A stretch of 21,115 nt of DNA. Source: Rugosimonospora sp036494675. Lineage in GTDB: Bacteria > Actinomycetota > Actinomycetes > Mycobacteriales > Micromonosporaceae. The stretch spans positions 1 through 21,115 of the forward strand of contig DASXOA010000459.1 in NCBI GenBank assembly GCA_036494675.1, given 5' to 3'. How positions within the stretch are numbered: position 1 is the stretch's first letter; each line of letters opens with the position of its first letter. The position numbers and the translations under genes were made by a program. Positions 1 through 10,710 of the stretch are shown here, in pieces. Under the pieces are notes generated by a model, which was given only the letters and a program-made list of their open reading frames with translations, did not search any database and was not told the origin of the DNA.

Positions 1-1827
<1,827 letters not shown>

Positions 1828-3104
1828 CGGGCCGTCTCCCGGATCACGCGCAGGGCGTTGTGCCACGTCAACTTCGCCAGGTCGGAGTCGGGCCAGCCGC
1901 GTCCGGACAGTTCGGCCAGCAGGTTCGGGTACCCGGCCACGTCGGCGAGTCCGTCGGGTGTCGCGGCGATCCCGTCGAAGTCGCTACCGAGCCCGACGCA
2001 GTCCAGGCCGGCCACCTCCCGTACGTGCTCGACGTGGTCGGCGACGTCGGCGACGGTACACGGCGGCCGGGGATGCGAACGGACCCAGGCGGCCAGCTCA
2101 TTCCTCCACTGTGGAGAGTCGTCAGGCACCTCGATGGTCGCCTCGAAGGCACCCTGCTCGGCCATCCACTCGCGGCAGTCCTCGGTGAGGAAGCCTGGCA
2201 CGAAGGTGACCATCACGATCCCGCCGCTGTCGCCGACCCGCTTGAGTACCGCGTCCGGCACGTTGCGCGGATGGTCACACAGTGCCCGTGCCGAGGAGTG
2301 CGAGAAGAACGCCGGCGCGACCGACACGTCGAGCGCGGCCTCCATTGTGGACACCGCGACGTGCGACAGGTCGACGAGCATGCCGAGCCGGTTGCACTCC
2401 CGAACCACCTCGTGCCCGAACGGCCCCAGCCCACCCACGCCGGGAGCGTCCGTGGCGCTGTCCGCCCACGCGGTGTTCAGGGAGTGCGTCAGCGTCAGGT
2501 ATCTGGCGCCGCGCTCGAACATCATCCGGAGGGTCTCCAGCGAATCGCCGATGCAGTGGCCACCCTCGATCCCGATCAGCGCCGCGATCCGGCCTGAGGC
2601 CCGCGCCGTCTCGATCTCGTCGGCGTCGCGCGCCAACGCCATCCGGTCGGGGTAGCGCTCGGCAAGCTGGTACACGAAGTCGATCTGCTCCAGGGTGGCG
2701 GCCACGGCCTGATCGCCGGAGAGCCGCACCGACACGTACGCCGACCAGAACTGCGCTCCCACACCGCCGGCCCGCAGCCGGACCAGGTCGGTGTGCAGCC
2801 CGCTGCCGCTCTGATCGACCCCCACGTCCAACCGGTCCAGGTCATAGCGGACCCGTCCGCGCATTTCCCACGGAAGATCGTTATGGCCGTCGATCACCGG
2901 TGCGGTGGACAGCAGAGTACGGAACCGGTCGGTAACCATGGTGGCACGGTACCCAAGGGACGCCGCCTATAACCCCGGCCACCCCGGCAACAAACGGACG
3001 TCAATGCGAAAGGCACCCGTTCGAGCAGTTATCTCCGTTCGCCGGACTCTGGGCGGCCCGAGCCGTAATGTGGGCCTTTCCGGAAGTCCGGAAGGAGGAG
3101 CGCC

Positions 3105-3332
3105 ATGGGCAAGTCCAAATCGGAGAAGGATCTTCGTGCCGAGGCTCAGGATCTGGTCGACGAGCTGCCTGACGAGACCGCGACCGGTCGGATGGTGCAT
3201 GACAACGGCACGCCGGCGAGCGCCGACGAATGGCTACGCAACCGCAGCCGGGCCATGAAGGGTCAGCAGACCCAGCCCAGCCCGCTGTCGGTACCGCCTA
3301 AAAAGAACAACACCAAGCCACCGAACCGGTAG
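3105..3332 (+). CDS. Small hypothetical actinobacterial protein
   Basis: A 75-residue hydrophilic protein, MGKSKSEKDLRAEAQDLVDE onward, of unknown function. The first half is charged and probably helical (lysine-rich start, then acidic). The second half is rich in Pro, Gln, Lys and Asn and ends KKNNTKPPNR, so it is probably disordered and basic. There is no signal peptide or membrane segment. The gene is well supported by a strong Shine-Dalgarno (GAAGGAGG at 3091-3098, six bases before the ATG) and by the strong hairpin just past its TAG. It diverges from the dipeptidase and converges on groEL2. I do not recognise a family. Confidence 0.8.
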   Translation: MGKSKSEKDLRAEAQDLVDELPDETATGRMVHDNGTPASADEWLRNRSRAMKGQQTQPSPLSVPPKKNNTKPPNR

Positions 3333-3340
3333 CCCGGGAC

Positions 3341-3376
3341 GGCGAACGGGCGAGCCAACCGGCTCGCCCGTTCGTC
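3341..3376. terminator. Bidirectional terminator hairpin between small ORF and groEL2
   Basis: Perfect 12-bp stem AACGGGCGAGCC / GGCTCGCCCGTT (3345-3356 and 3361-3372) with an AACC loop, extended by further pairs to 3341-3376. It lies between two converging genes. There is no U-tract, as is common in high-GC actinomycetes. Confidence 0.85.
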
Positions 3377-3393
3377 GTGGCTGAAGCTGGGAC

Positions 3394-5019
<1,626 letters not shown>

Positions 5020-5204
5020 TCGGCGTTGTCCTCCTGGACAATCCCGGCGCCTCCGCTTCTTAGACGGCGGCCCGTGTGCTTAGCGTGGTCAGAACGGTGT
5101 CACCGTCACCAGCCTGATGTGCCGACTGGGCAACACCGCTCCCCGGCCGGGCCGATAAGCCCGCGACGACCGGTCCCATTGCTGAGACCCCACCGCCCCG
5201 ACCG

Positions 5205-5231
5205 TTGGCACTCAGCCTACCCGAGTGCCAA
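5205..5231 (-). promoter_or_regulatory. CIRCE operator 1 (HrcA site), perfect
   Basis: TTGGCACTC, nine bases, then GAGTGCCAA: both 9-bp arms match perfectly, with the canonical 9-bp spacer. It lies just downstream of the proposed groEL2 -10 box, over or near the transcription start, where HrcA would block transcription. Confidence 0.95.
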
Positions 5232-5236
5232 CCACT

Positions 5237-5265
5237 TGTTTAGCACTCTCCCCTGACGAGTGCAA
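5237..5265 (-). promoter_or_regulatory. Candidate groEL2 promoter
   Basis: On the minus strand TTGCAC (5265-5260) is followed after 17 bp by TAAACA (5242-5237). The spacing is ideal for a vegetative sigma factor and the boxes are fair matches. The position is sandwiched between and overlaps the CIRCE arms, as in known HrcA-controlled promoters. The start site is inferred. Confidence 0.6.
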
Positions 5266-5266
5266 G
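5240..5266 (-). promoter_or_regulatory. CIRCE operator 2 (HrcA site), imperfect
   Basis: TTAGCACTC, nine bases, then GAGTGCAAG: the six core bases of each arm pair, with changes in the outer three. It overlaps the proposed -35 and the spacer of the groEL2 promoter. With operator 1 it forms a tandem pair whose starts are 35 bp apart. Confidence 0.88.
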
Positions 5267-5442
5267 CGTGCGGCGAGCCCTGCCGCGCCGGGTCGCGGGC
5301 AGGGTCACGGGCCGAGCCGAAACAAGATCGAACGTCGGGAGGAGGAGGCCCGCAACGACCGGATCCCGGTCGCGATGCCTCGCCGGAGAACTCGGGACTT
5401 CCGCTCGCGATCCCAGCGGATCGGCGGGTTGGCTCGGCGCGG

Positions 5443-5510
5443 TCCGAGCGGGCGGCCGGGCGCTATCCGAGCGGGCAGCCGGGGCGATCCGAGCGGGTTG
5501 GCGGGTGGTC
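5443..5510. repeat. Degenerate 22-23-bp tandem repeat, three copies
   Basis: Copies begin TCCGAGCGGG at 5443, 5466 and 5488. The first two share TCCGAGCGGGCGGCCGGG with one or two changes; the third is shorter. It is noncoding, with the same GC-rich style as repeats elsewhere in the window. Confidence 0.75.
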
Positions 5511-5533
5511 GGCTCGCGAGGTCAGAGACGACA

Positions 5534-5577
5534 CACGGGACACCGAATCTCACACAGGTGAGGATCGATGTCCCGTG
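5534..5577 (-). terminator. Long hairpin downstream of cspA, probable terminator
   Basis: Outer stem CACGGGACA (5534-5542) with TGTCCCGTG (5569-5577), a 1x1 mismatch, a CGA/TCG stem, a 2x2 internal loop, then CTCAC/GTGAG closing a four-base loop ACAG. It is symmetric, so it could act on both strands. It starts 43 nt past the cspA stop and has no U-tract. Confidence 0.72.
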
Positions 5578-5619
5578 ATGTCACGTCTGATACGGCCCGC
5601 GATAGCCGGCCTCGCAGAC

Positions 5620-5823
5620 TCAGGCGATCAGGCGGACTTTCTCCGCCTGCGGGCCCTTCTGACCCTGCGCGATCTCGAACTCGACGCGCTGACCGTCTTC
5701 CAGCGACTTGTAGCCGTCCATCTCGATGGCGGAGAAGTGGACGAAGACGTCCTGCCCCCCGTCGACCGCGATGAAGCCATAGCCCTTCTCGCTGTTGAAC
5801 CACTTGACGGTGCCCTGTGCCAC
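5620..5823 (-). CDS. cspA: Cold shock protein, CspA family
   Basis: A 67-residue single cold-shock domain, a small beta-barrel RNA/ssDNA chaperone. RNP1 is KGYGFI (residues 13-18) and RNP2 is DVFVHF (25-30); the Trp and Phe of KWFN near the start belong to the binding face. I place the start at GTG 5821-5823, giving MAQGTVKWFN, because family members begin there and GAGGAAG lies six bases upstream; a longer reading from 5874 adds 17 residues with no homology. The leader (5824 on) holds an inverted repeat at 5873-5894 that could fold in the mRNA. The gene is next to groEL2, as in other actinomycetes. Confidence 0.96.
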   Translation of the reverse strand: MAQGTVKWFNSEKGYGFIAVDGGQDVFVHFSAIEMDGYKSLEDGQRVEFEIAQGQKGPQAEKVRLIA

Positions 5824-5872
5824 GGTGCACTTCCTCACTTCGATGGTGCTGGGTCTGCCGACCCCCGACCCC

Positions 5873-5894
5873 ACCGCGGAGCCGGTGCCGCGGT
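5873..5894 (-). repeat. Inverted repeat in the cspA leader
   Basis: ACCGCGG (5873-5879), eight bases, CCGCGGT (5888-5894). It falls about 50 bases upstream of the cspA start on the minus strand and could form a leader hairpin, as some cold-shock mRNAs do. The functional role is unproven. Confidence 0.5.
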
Positions 5895-6052
5895 TTGCTT
5901 ACCGGTCTGGCGGGACGCGGGGCGAAACAGCGACCGAAAAAGCACGGTACACGAGCGGTCCGTAGGCCGCACCCCCGCAAATCGGACCTCATGGTCACAG
6001 TCAAGACTCAATGGGTACCGCGGGGTAAGCACCGAAGGGTAGGACTAGTGCA

Positions 6053-6556
6053 ATGGGCGAAGCGGTAGTGCGGCGAGTGACGATGGCTGATGCGGCAATG
6101 GCTCGTGCATTGCGCCTGGAAATGCTCGCGGACACCCCGCTGGCCTTTCTCGAGACAATCGACGAGGCGGCGGCCCGGCCCCACGCACACTTCAAGGCCC
6201 GGCTCTCCGAGCGGGTGTCGGGGAACGCCGCCGCGCTGTTTGTCGCGGCGGCCGACGGCCGGCTGGTCGGGCAGGCCGGCGGCTGGGCACCGCCGGGCAC
6301 CACCGGCGTCACGCTGATATTCGCCGTGTACCTCACCCCCGCCTGGCGGGGCAGCGGCCTGTTGGGGCGCCTGGTCGACGCGGTCGCCGAGTGGTCACGG
6401 GCAGCCGGGCGGCCGGAACTGGAACTGGAAGTGGTTGTCGGCAACGACCGGGCCGTCCGGGCGTACCAGCGGCTCGGCTTCGTGGACACCGGCCTGCGGG
6501 CCCGGCACCCGACGGTACCGGTGCTCACCGAGTTGAAGATGCACCGTTCGGCCTGA
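6053..6556 (+). CDS. GNAT-family N-acetyltransferase
   Basis: A 167-residue Gcn5-related acetyltransferase that moves an acetyl group from acetyl-CoA to an unknown amine or protein. Motif A with the pyrophosphate loop is RGSGLLG (residues 99-105, following the strand VTLIFAVYL), and motif B is NDRAVRAYQRLGF (131-143). The length is usual for a single GNAT domain. The ATG at 6053 has only a weak Shine-Dalgarno; TAGGAC seven bases upstream could be a -10 box of a leaderless transcript. It diverges from cspA across 229 bp and ends before a strong hairpin. The substrate cannot be predicted. Confidence 0.93.
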   Translation: MGEAVVRRVTMADAAMARALRLEMLADTPLAFLETIDEAAARPHAHFKARLSERVSGNAAALFVAAADGRLVGQAGGWAPPGTTGVTLIFAVYLTPAWRGSGLLGRLVDAVAEWSRAAGRPELELEVVVGNDRAVRAYQRLGFVDTGLRARHPTVPVLTELKMHRSA

Positions 6557-6557
6557 C

Positions 6558-6586
6558 CCCGCCGGTCCGCCCAACGGACCGGCGGG
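6558..6586. terminator. Terminator hairpin between GNAT gene and paaN
   Basis: A 12-bp perfect stem built on CCGCCGGTCCG / CGGACCGGCGG (6559-6569 and 6575-6585), loop CCCAA, lying one base past the GNAT TGA. It serves both converging genes. No U-tract. Confidence 0.85.
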
Positions 6587-6600
6587 CGGGCCGCGGAGCG

Positions 6601-8277
6601 TCAGATGTGCCGGCGGGACTGGACGATCCGGAACCGGCTGGCGACATAGGCACCGTCGGTGAGCGAGGCATTCGCCGCCGGATTCGCACCGCTGGCGTGG
6701 AAGTCGGAGAACGCCGCGGACTGGTTGACGAAGACACCACCCGTCAGGTTCGCCGAGAGGTGAACGCCGACGTCGATAGCCGCGTCCTCGACCGAGGCCA
6801 GCACCTCCGGCGAGGTGGAGTAGACCGCCGCGGTGAGCGCGCCCTTGGCGCCGACCATGGCGCGGAACAGTTCGATGCTGTGCGCCGTCGAGTCGGTGGC
6901 CACCACGAAGGAGATCGGTCCGAACCATTCGCCATCGAACACATCCACGTTGGATGCATCCTGCGTCAGGATGAGCGGAGTTCGCACCACCGCGTCCGGA
7001 TAGGCCGGGTGGCTGACGGTACGGGAGTCCAGCAGTACCGTCCCGCGCTCCCGGGCCGCCTCGATGCGCGGTACCACCGCGTCGTTGACGATCGCACCGG
7101 TCAACTCGACCGCTTTGGCGTCATCCCCGGTCAGCTTCTGTACCGCACCGGCGATCCCGGCGGCCACCTCGTCGAATGACGCGTGCCCGGTCTCGGTCTC
7201 GATCCCGCCCCGGGGAACCAGGACATTCTGCGGAGTCGTGCACATCTGTCCGCTGTATAGAGTCAGGGAGAATGCGATATTGGCGCACATCCCGGCAAAG
7301 TTGTCCGTGGAGTCGACCACGATCGTATTGACGCCGGCCTTTTCCGTGAACACCGCCGCCTGGCGCGCGTTGGCCTCCAACCACTCGCCGTACCCGGTGG
7401 AACCGGTGAAGTCGATGATGCGCACCTCCGGCCGCAGCGCCAGCGTGGAGGCCAGCTTCTCGTCCGGCCCCTCGGGCGCGAGCTGGATGATGTCCGGCTC
7501 GAAGCCCGCCTCCACCAGGACCTCCCGCGCGTACCGGACGGTGACCGCCAGCGGCAGCACGGCACGCGGGTGCGGCTTGACGATCACCGGGTTGCCGGTG
7601 GCCAGCGAGGCGAACAGGCCGGGGTACGAATTCCACGTCGGGAACGTGTTGCAGCCGATCACCAGGGCGACACCGCGCGGTACCACGTGAAAGGTCTTGT
7701 TCATCCGCAACGGCTCGCCGCGGCCGGCCGGCTTCTCCCAGTCGGCGTCGGCCGGGTGCCGGGTCTGTTCGGCATAGGCGTAGGCCAGCGCCTCCAGCGC
7801 CCGGTCCAGCGCGTGCGCGCCACCGGCCTGGAAGGCCATCACGAAGGCCTGTCCCGTGGTGAACTGCACCGCGTTCGCCAGCTCGAAGATGTGCTCGTGC
7901 AGCCGGGCCAGGATCTCCAGGCACACCCCCACCCGCACCTGCGGGCCGGCGGCGCGCCAGGCGGGCAGCACACCGGTCGCGGCGGCGATCAAAGCATCGG
8001 GCGAGGCGTGCGGATACCGGACGTCCAGCGCGATTCCGAACGGGGAGGACTCGGTGGCCACCGTGGAGTCGCCCGGCTGGTCGAGTGGGAAGTCCGTGCC
8101 GAGATAGGAGCGGAAGTCCGCGGCGCCCGCGGCGGCGGCGTTCTCGCCGTACACCCTGGGGCTCGGCGACTCGGGGTAGGCGGACCAGTAGCCGCGCTCC
8201 GCGATCGCGGTCAGCGCTCGCTGGAGCGTGTCGGAGTGCTTCGCGTACAGCTCGTGGCTGGCGACGGTGGCAGTCAT
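6601..8277 (-). CDS. paaN: Phenylacetic acid degradation protein PaaN (aldehyde dehydrogenase family)
   Basis: A 558-residue NAD(P)-dependent aldehyde dehydrogenase-fold protein of the PaaN type (ALDH domain without the hydratase half of PaaZ). The family is tied to oxidation of the ring-opened semialdehyde in aerobic phenylacetyl-CoA breakdown. Residues from the start used here: catalytic Cys346 (YSGQMCTTPQN), general-base Glu312 (FTEKAGVN), Asn210 (GCNTFPTWN) and the NAD-site FTGSTG (290-295). I start at ATG 8275-8277 (MTATVASHELYAKH) because the longer reading to 8418 crosses a terminator hairpin and adds 47 unlike residues; the nearby ATG at 8284-8286 is an alternative. No other paa genes are in the window, so the substrate here is less certain than the family. 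Confidence 0.92.
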   Translation of the reverse strand: MTATVASHELYAKHSDTLQRALTAIAERGYWSAYPESPSPRVYGENAAAAGAADFRSYLGTDFPLDQPGDSTVATESSPFGIALDVRYPHASPDALIAAATGVLPAWRAAGPQVRVGVCLEILARLHEHIFELANAVQFTTGQAFVMAFQAGGAHALDRALEALAYAYAEQTRHPADADWEKPAGRGEPLRMNKTFHVVPRGVALVIGCNTFPTWNSYPGLFASLATGNPVIVKPHPRAVLPLAVTVRYAREVLVEAGFEPDIIQLAPEGPDEKLASTLALRPEVRIIDFTGSTGYGEWLEANARQAAVFTEKAGVNTIVVDSTDNFAGMCANIAFSLTLYSGQMCTTPQNVLVPRGGIETETGHASFDEVAAGIAGAVQKLTGDDAKAVELTGAIVNDAVVPRIEAARERGTVLLDSRTVSHPAYPDAVVRTPLILTQDASNVDVFDGEWFGPISFVVATDSTAHSIELFRAMVGAKGALTAAVYSTSPEVLASVEDAAIDVGVHLSANLTGGVFVNQSAAFSDFHASGANPAANASLTDGAYVASRFRIVQSRRHI

Positions 8278-8348
8278 GAGCCCCATGATGCCGGAGGCCG
8301 GTACCCGGGTGACAGGGCCGCCCGGGATCAACACCCGACAGACAGTCA

Positions 8349-8379
8349 GGTGGGGCGATGCTTGTGACATCGCCCCACC
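8349..8379 (-). terminator. Terminator hairpin after the MFS gene
   Basis: Perfect 12-bp stem GGTGGGGCGATG (8349-8360) / CATCGCCCCACC (8368-8379) with a seven-base loop. It lies 65 bases past the MFS stop on the minus strand and upstream of paaN, separating the two transcription units. Confidence 0.82.
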
Positions 8380-8444
8380 CCCGTTCCTGATCGCCAGGGT
8401 GGGGAACAACGCAGCCAACGGAGTCCGCCCCGGTGATCAGGTGT

Positions 8445-9791
8445 CTATCCGGCGGGCACCACCTCGGGTGCCGGCCCCGGTACCGGATCCGGCTCGTGCG
8501 ACGGCAGCTCGCGCATGCCGCGCAGCGGCGAGAGGAAGACCGGCAGGAAGCAGAACAGGCCCCCGATGGCGCCGATCCACATCGCCGTCCGGACCCCCAG
8601 CGTCTGGCCGAGCACCCCGCCGATCAGGCCGCCGATCGGCATCGTGCCCCAGACCAGGAAGCGCATGGTCGCGTTCATCCGGCCGAGCAGCCGCTCCGGG
8701 CACAGGCCCTGGCGGAAGCTGACCTGGGCGACGTTGTAGACCACGGCCCCGTACCACCAGATGCCGCCGCCGATCGCGGCCAGCCACAGCAGGATGCCGC
8801 GCTGAGCCAGCGGCATCAGCAGGGCGAACGGGGCGGTGGCCGCGATCGAGATCCAGATGGTCTGGCCCTGGCCGAGCCACTTCGAGACCCGCGTCGCCGT
8901 GAACGCGCCGACCAGCCCGCCGACCGCCGACACCGACGAGACCAGGCCGATCTGCCACGGTTCGAGGCGCAGGAGCCGGGCCAGCAGCACCACCTGGAGG
9001 GCCATGCCGATCGAGCCGAACAGGTTGGACGAGCCGGTGCACGCGGCGATCGAGCGGAGCAGCCGGTTGCCCAGGACGAACCGCAGACCCTCCATGATCT
9101 CGCGGCCGAGGTGCGCGTCCGGCCCCCGCTCGGGCCGCTCCTCGCGCCGGCCGATCCGCGTGACGAACAGCGCGGAGCCGAAATAGCTGACCGCGTCGAC
9201 GGCGACCGCGAACGGCGCGGTGAGCCACTGGATGATCAGACCGGCGACGGTCGGGCCGGCGATCTGGTTCACCGCCCGGACCGACTCCAGCTTGGCGTTG
9301 CCCTCGACGAGGTTGTCCCGACCCACCAGGTGCGGCAGGTAGCTCTGGTACGCCACGTCGAAGAAGACGGTGCACACGCCGGCCAGCAGCGCGACGACGA
9401 ACAGCTGCTCCACGGTCAACCAGTGCAGCCACCAGGCGACCGGGATGCTGCCCAGCAGCACGGCCCGGCCGAGGTCACCGGCGATCAGGACGTGCCGTCG
9501 CCGCAGCCGGTCCACCCAGGCGCCGGCCGGCAGCCCGACCAGCAGGAAGGCGGCCGTCTCGCAGGCGCTCAGCGCGCCGACCTCGAAGGTGGTCGCGTGC
9601 AGCGCGAGGACGGCGACCAGCGGCAGCGCCAGGAGACTGACCTGGGTGCCGAGCTGGCTGATGGTGTCGGCGACGTAGAGCTGTCGGAAGTCGCGCTGGA
9701 GCAGCAGCCCGAGCCGCCCGGCGGGCTTGCCGGCCGACGCGCTCACACCCGCGGGCACAGCCTCGCGCAGGGGGTCGTCGTCGGGTGGCAT
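8445..9791 (-). CDS. MFS transporter (EntS/MefA-like efflux family)
   Basis: A 448-residue major facilitator superfamily protein with about twelve predicted membrane helices. The N-terminal FRQLYVADTISQLGTQV and the loop AGAWVDRLRRRHVLI (the D-R-x-x-R-R/K signature between helices 2 and 3) are typical of the MFS_3 group of proton-driven drug or siderophore exporters. The tail is hydrophilic and Pro-rich. The start is ATG 9789-9791 (MPPDDDPLREAVP); the frame runs open further back but into the divergent regulator. There is no Shine-Dalgarno before the start, so a leaderless transcript is possible. The divergent wHTH gene is its likely regulator. The exported compound is unknown. Confidence 0.93.
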   Translation of the reverse strand: MPPDDDPLREAVPAGVSASAGKPAGRLGLLLQRDFRQLYVADTISQLGTQVSLLALPLVAVLALHATTFEVGALSACETAAFLLVGLPAGAWVDRLRRRHVLIAGDLGRAVLLGSIPVAWWLHWLTVEQLFVVALLAGVCTVFFDVAYQSYLPHLVGRDNLVEGNAKLESVRAVNQIAGPTVAGLIIQWLTAPFAVAVDAVSYFGSALFVTRIGRREERPERGPDAHLGREIMEGLRFVLGNRLLRSIAACTGSSNLFGSIGMALQVVLLARLLRLEPWQIGLVSSVSAVGGLVGAFTATRVSKWLGQGQTIWISIAATAPFALLMPLAQRGILLWLAAIGGGIWWYGAVVYNVAQVSFRQGLCPERLLGRMNATMRFLVWGTMPIGGLIGGVLGQTLGVRTAMWIGAIGGLFCFLPVFLSPLRGMRELPSHEPDPVPGPAPEVVPAG

Positions 9792-9797
9792 GAGGGC

Positions 9798-9826
9798 AGC
9801 GTGCGCCACTGATTGGGAAAAGTCAA
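9798..9826 (-). promoter_or_regulatory. Candidate promoter of the MFS gene
   Basis: On the minus strand TTGACT (9826-9821), 17 bp, then CACGCT (9803-9798), six bases before the ATG. The -35 is good and the -10 weak. If right, the mRNA would be leaderless. Confidence 0.4.
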
Positions 9827-9853
9827 CCGGTTCCCTCGGCGGTCCGAGATTTC

Positions 9854-9879
9854 TGCCATAGGCTGAACAGGCCATGGCA
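9854..9879 (+). promoter_or_regulatory. Candidate -10 box and operator over the regulator start
   Basis: TGCCAT (9854-9859) and ATGGCA (9874-9879) are inverted copies 14 bp apart; the second contains the ATG. TAGGCT (9859-9864) lies between the arms and resembles an actinobacterial -10. An autoregulatory site is plausible but unproven. Confidence 0.4.
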
Positions 9880-10395
9880 TTCGACAAGACACGCAGGCCG
9901 GCGACCGAGCGGGAAGCCCGCGCGCTCGCTTCGTCCCTGCGGCTGCGCATCCTTCGCCTGTGCCTCGACCGCGCACTGACGAACAAGGAGATCGCGGCCC
10001 GGCTCGACCTCAACCCCGCGACCACACTGCACCACGTACGCACGCTGGTCGCCACCGGTTTTCTCGCGGCCGGACCGGAGCGCCGCGGCGCCCGGGGTGC
10101 CCGGGAGGTGCCGTACCTGGCGACCGGCAAGTCCTGGACTCTCGACGTGCACGAATCCGGGGTCGAGGGCAGCGGCGAGGCGATGATCGAGGCGTTCCTG
10201 GATGAGGTGCGGCTGGTCGACCAGACCGAGATGCGGCTCGGCCGGCTCGGGCTACGGCTGGACGAGCACGAACTCCAGGAACTGCGCGACCGGGTCGCCG
10301 AACTGCTGGACGAGTTCGCGTCCCGCACGCTGGACCCCGAGGGCAAGGCCTACTCGGTCTTCGTCGCGCTGTACCCGGACAGGTCCCGCGAGTAG
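9874..10395 (+). CDS. ArsR-like winged-helix transcriptional regulator
   Basis: A 173-residue protein with an N-terminal winged helix of the ArsR/HTH_20 type: helix-turn-helix at about residues 36-60 (TNKEIAARLDLNPATTLHHV) and a wing around 61-84 rich in Arg and Gly. The C-terminal half (about 95-165) is helical and charged, perhaps for dimerisation or ligand sensing. No metal-binding Cys pair of classic ArsR proteins is seen, so it may sense an organic compound. It is divergent from the MFS exporter by 82 bp, the usual regulator-exporter layout. ATG 9874 has no clear Shine-Dalgarno; TAGGCT nine bases upstream fits a leaderless start. Confidence 0.9.
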   Translation: MAFDKTRRPATEREARALASSLRLRILRLCLDRALTNKEIAARLDLNPATTLHHVRTLVATGFLAAGPERRGARGAREVPYLATGKSWTLDVHESGVEGSGEAMIEAFLDEVRLVDQTEMRLGRLGLRLDEHELQELRDRVAELLDEFASRTLDPEGKAYSVFVALYPDRSRE

Positions 10396-10710
10396 GCGCA
10401 CCCGGTGTCCGCCACGCGACCCGATCCGGCCCCAGAATTGGTCGAGAGGACGCTCGCACAGCGCTACTGCACTGGGTCGCTGGTCTCCCGAATGACTCGG
10501 GTCCAAACGGCGATGCGTCCTCCCGCACGGAGCATCCTGCGCGTCTGCGCGGGTGCCGTCAAGCCCTCGAACCCGCCTGAGATGGACTCAAAGCAAATTC
10601 ACGATTACTCAACGCTATCTTTCTGTCAATCCTTTGGTTGACGCGCGAGATCAGTCGCTGTGCAACGCCGACACGGCGACTACGTTGAGTAATCCCCGGG
10701 CTCCCAAAAA
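10396..10710. other. Gene-free stretch between the ArsR-like gene and the thrC-like gene
   Basis: Both flanking genes end here. The left half (to about 10570) is ordinary GC-rich DNA with no supported gene. The right half is noticeably richer in A+T than its surroundings and holds the 92-bp inverted-repeat element at 10603-10694. Confidence 0.7.
10603..10694. mobile_element. 92-bp element with perfect 12-bp terminal inverted repeats (MITE-like or structured RNA)
   Basis: Ends GATTACTCAACG (10603-10614) and CGTTGAGTAATC (10683-10694) are perfect inverted copies. The 68-bp interior holds two further hairpins: GTCAA (10625-10629)/TTGAC (10638-10642), and AGTCGC (10653-10658)/GCGACT (10676-10681) with an alternative CGCCG-ACA-CGGCG inside it. 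Base composition is lower in GC than neighbouring DNA. I see no target-site duplication. It lies 16 bp past the thrC-like stop, so a terminator role is also possible. Confidence 0.5.

Larger units (their letters stand above)
5267..5619. other. Gene-free stretch between the groEL2 promoter and cspA
   Basis: I see no convincing gene here. Several frames are open, as expected at this GC content, but none has a good ribosome site or a recognisable product. The stretch holds a short GC-rich degenerate repeat (5443-5510) and a long hairpin (5534-5577) that probably ends cspA transcription. Confidence 0.6.

Noticed and set aside
5260..6042. 260-codon plus-strand frame across the cspA region
   Set aside because: It covers cspA antisense and a noncoding repeat stretch, has no ribosome site and no known domain.
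8278..8418. N-terminal extension of paaN by 47 residues
   Set aside because: It crosses the 12-bp terminator hairpin of the MFS gene and does not resemble the family's N-terminus.
8433..9812. Plus-strand frame opposite the MFS gene
   Set aside because: Arg/Gln/Asp-rich shadow with no domain; the MFS reading has proper helices and signature.
10396..10602. Small sulfur-carrier (MetO-like) gene next to the thrC-like gene
   Set aside because: No short frame with a Gly-Gly end and a ribosome site is present on either strand.
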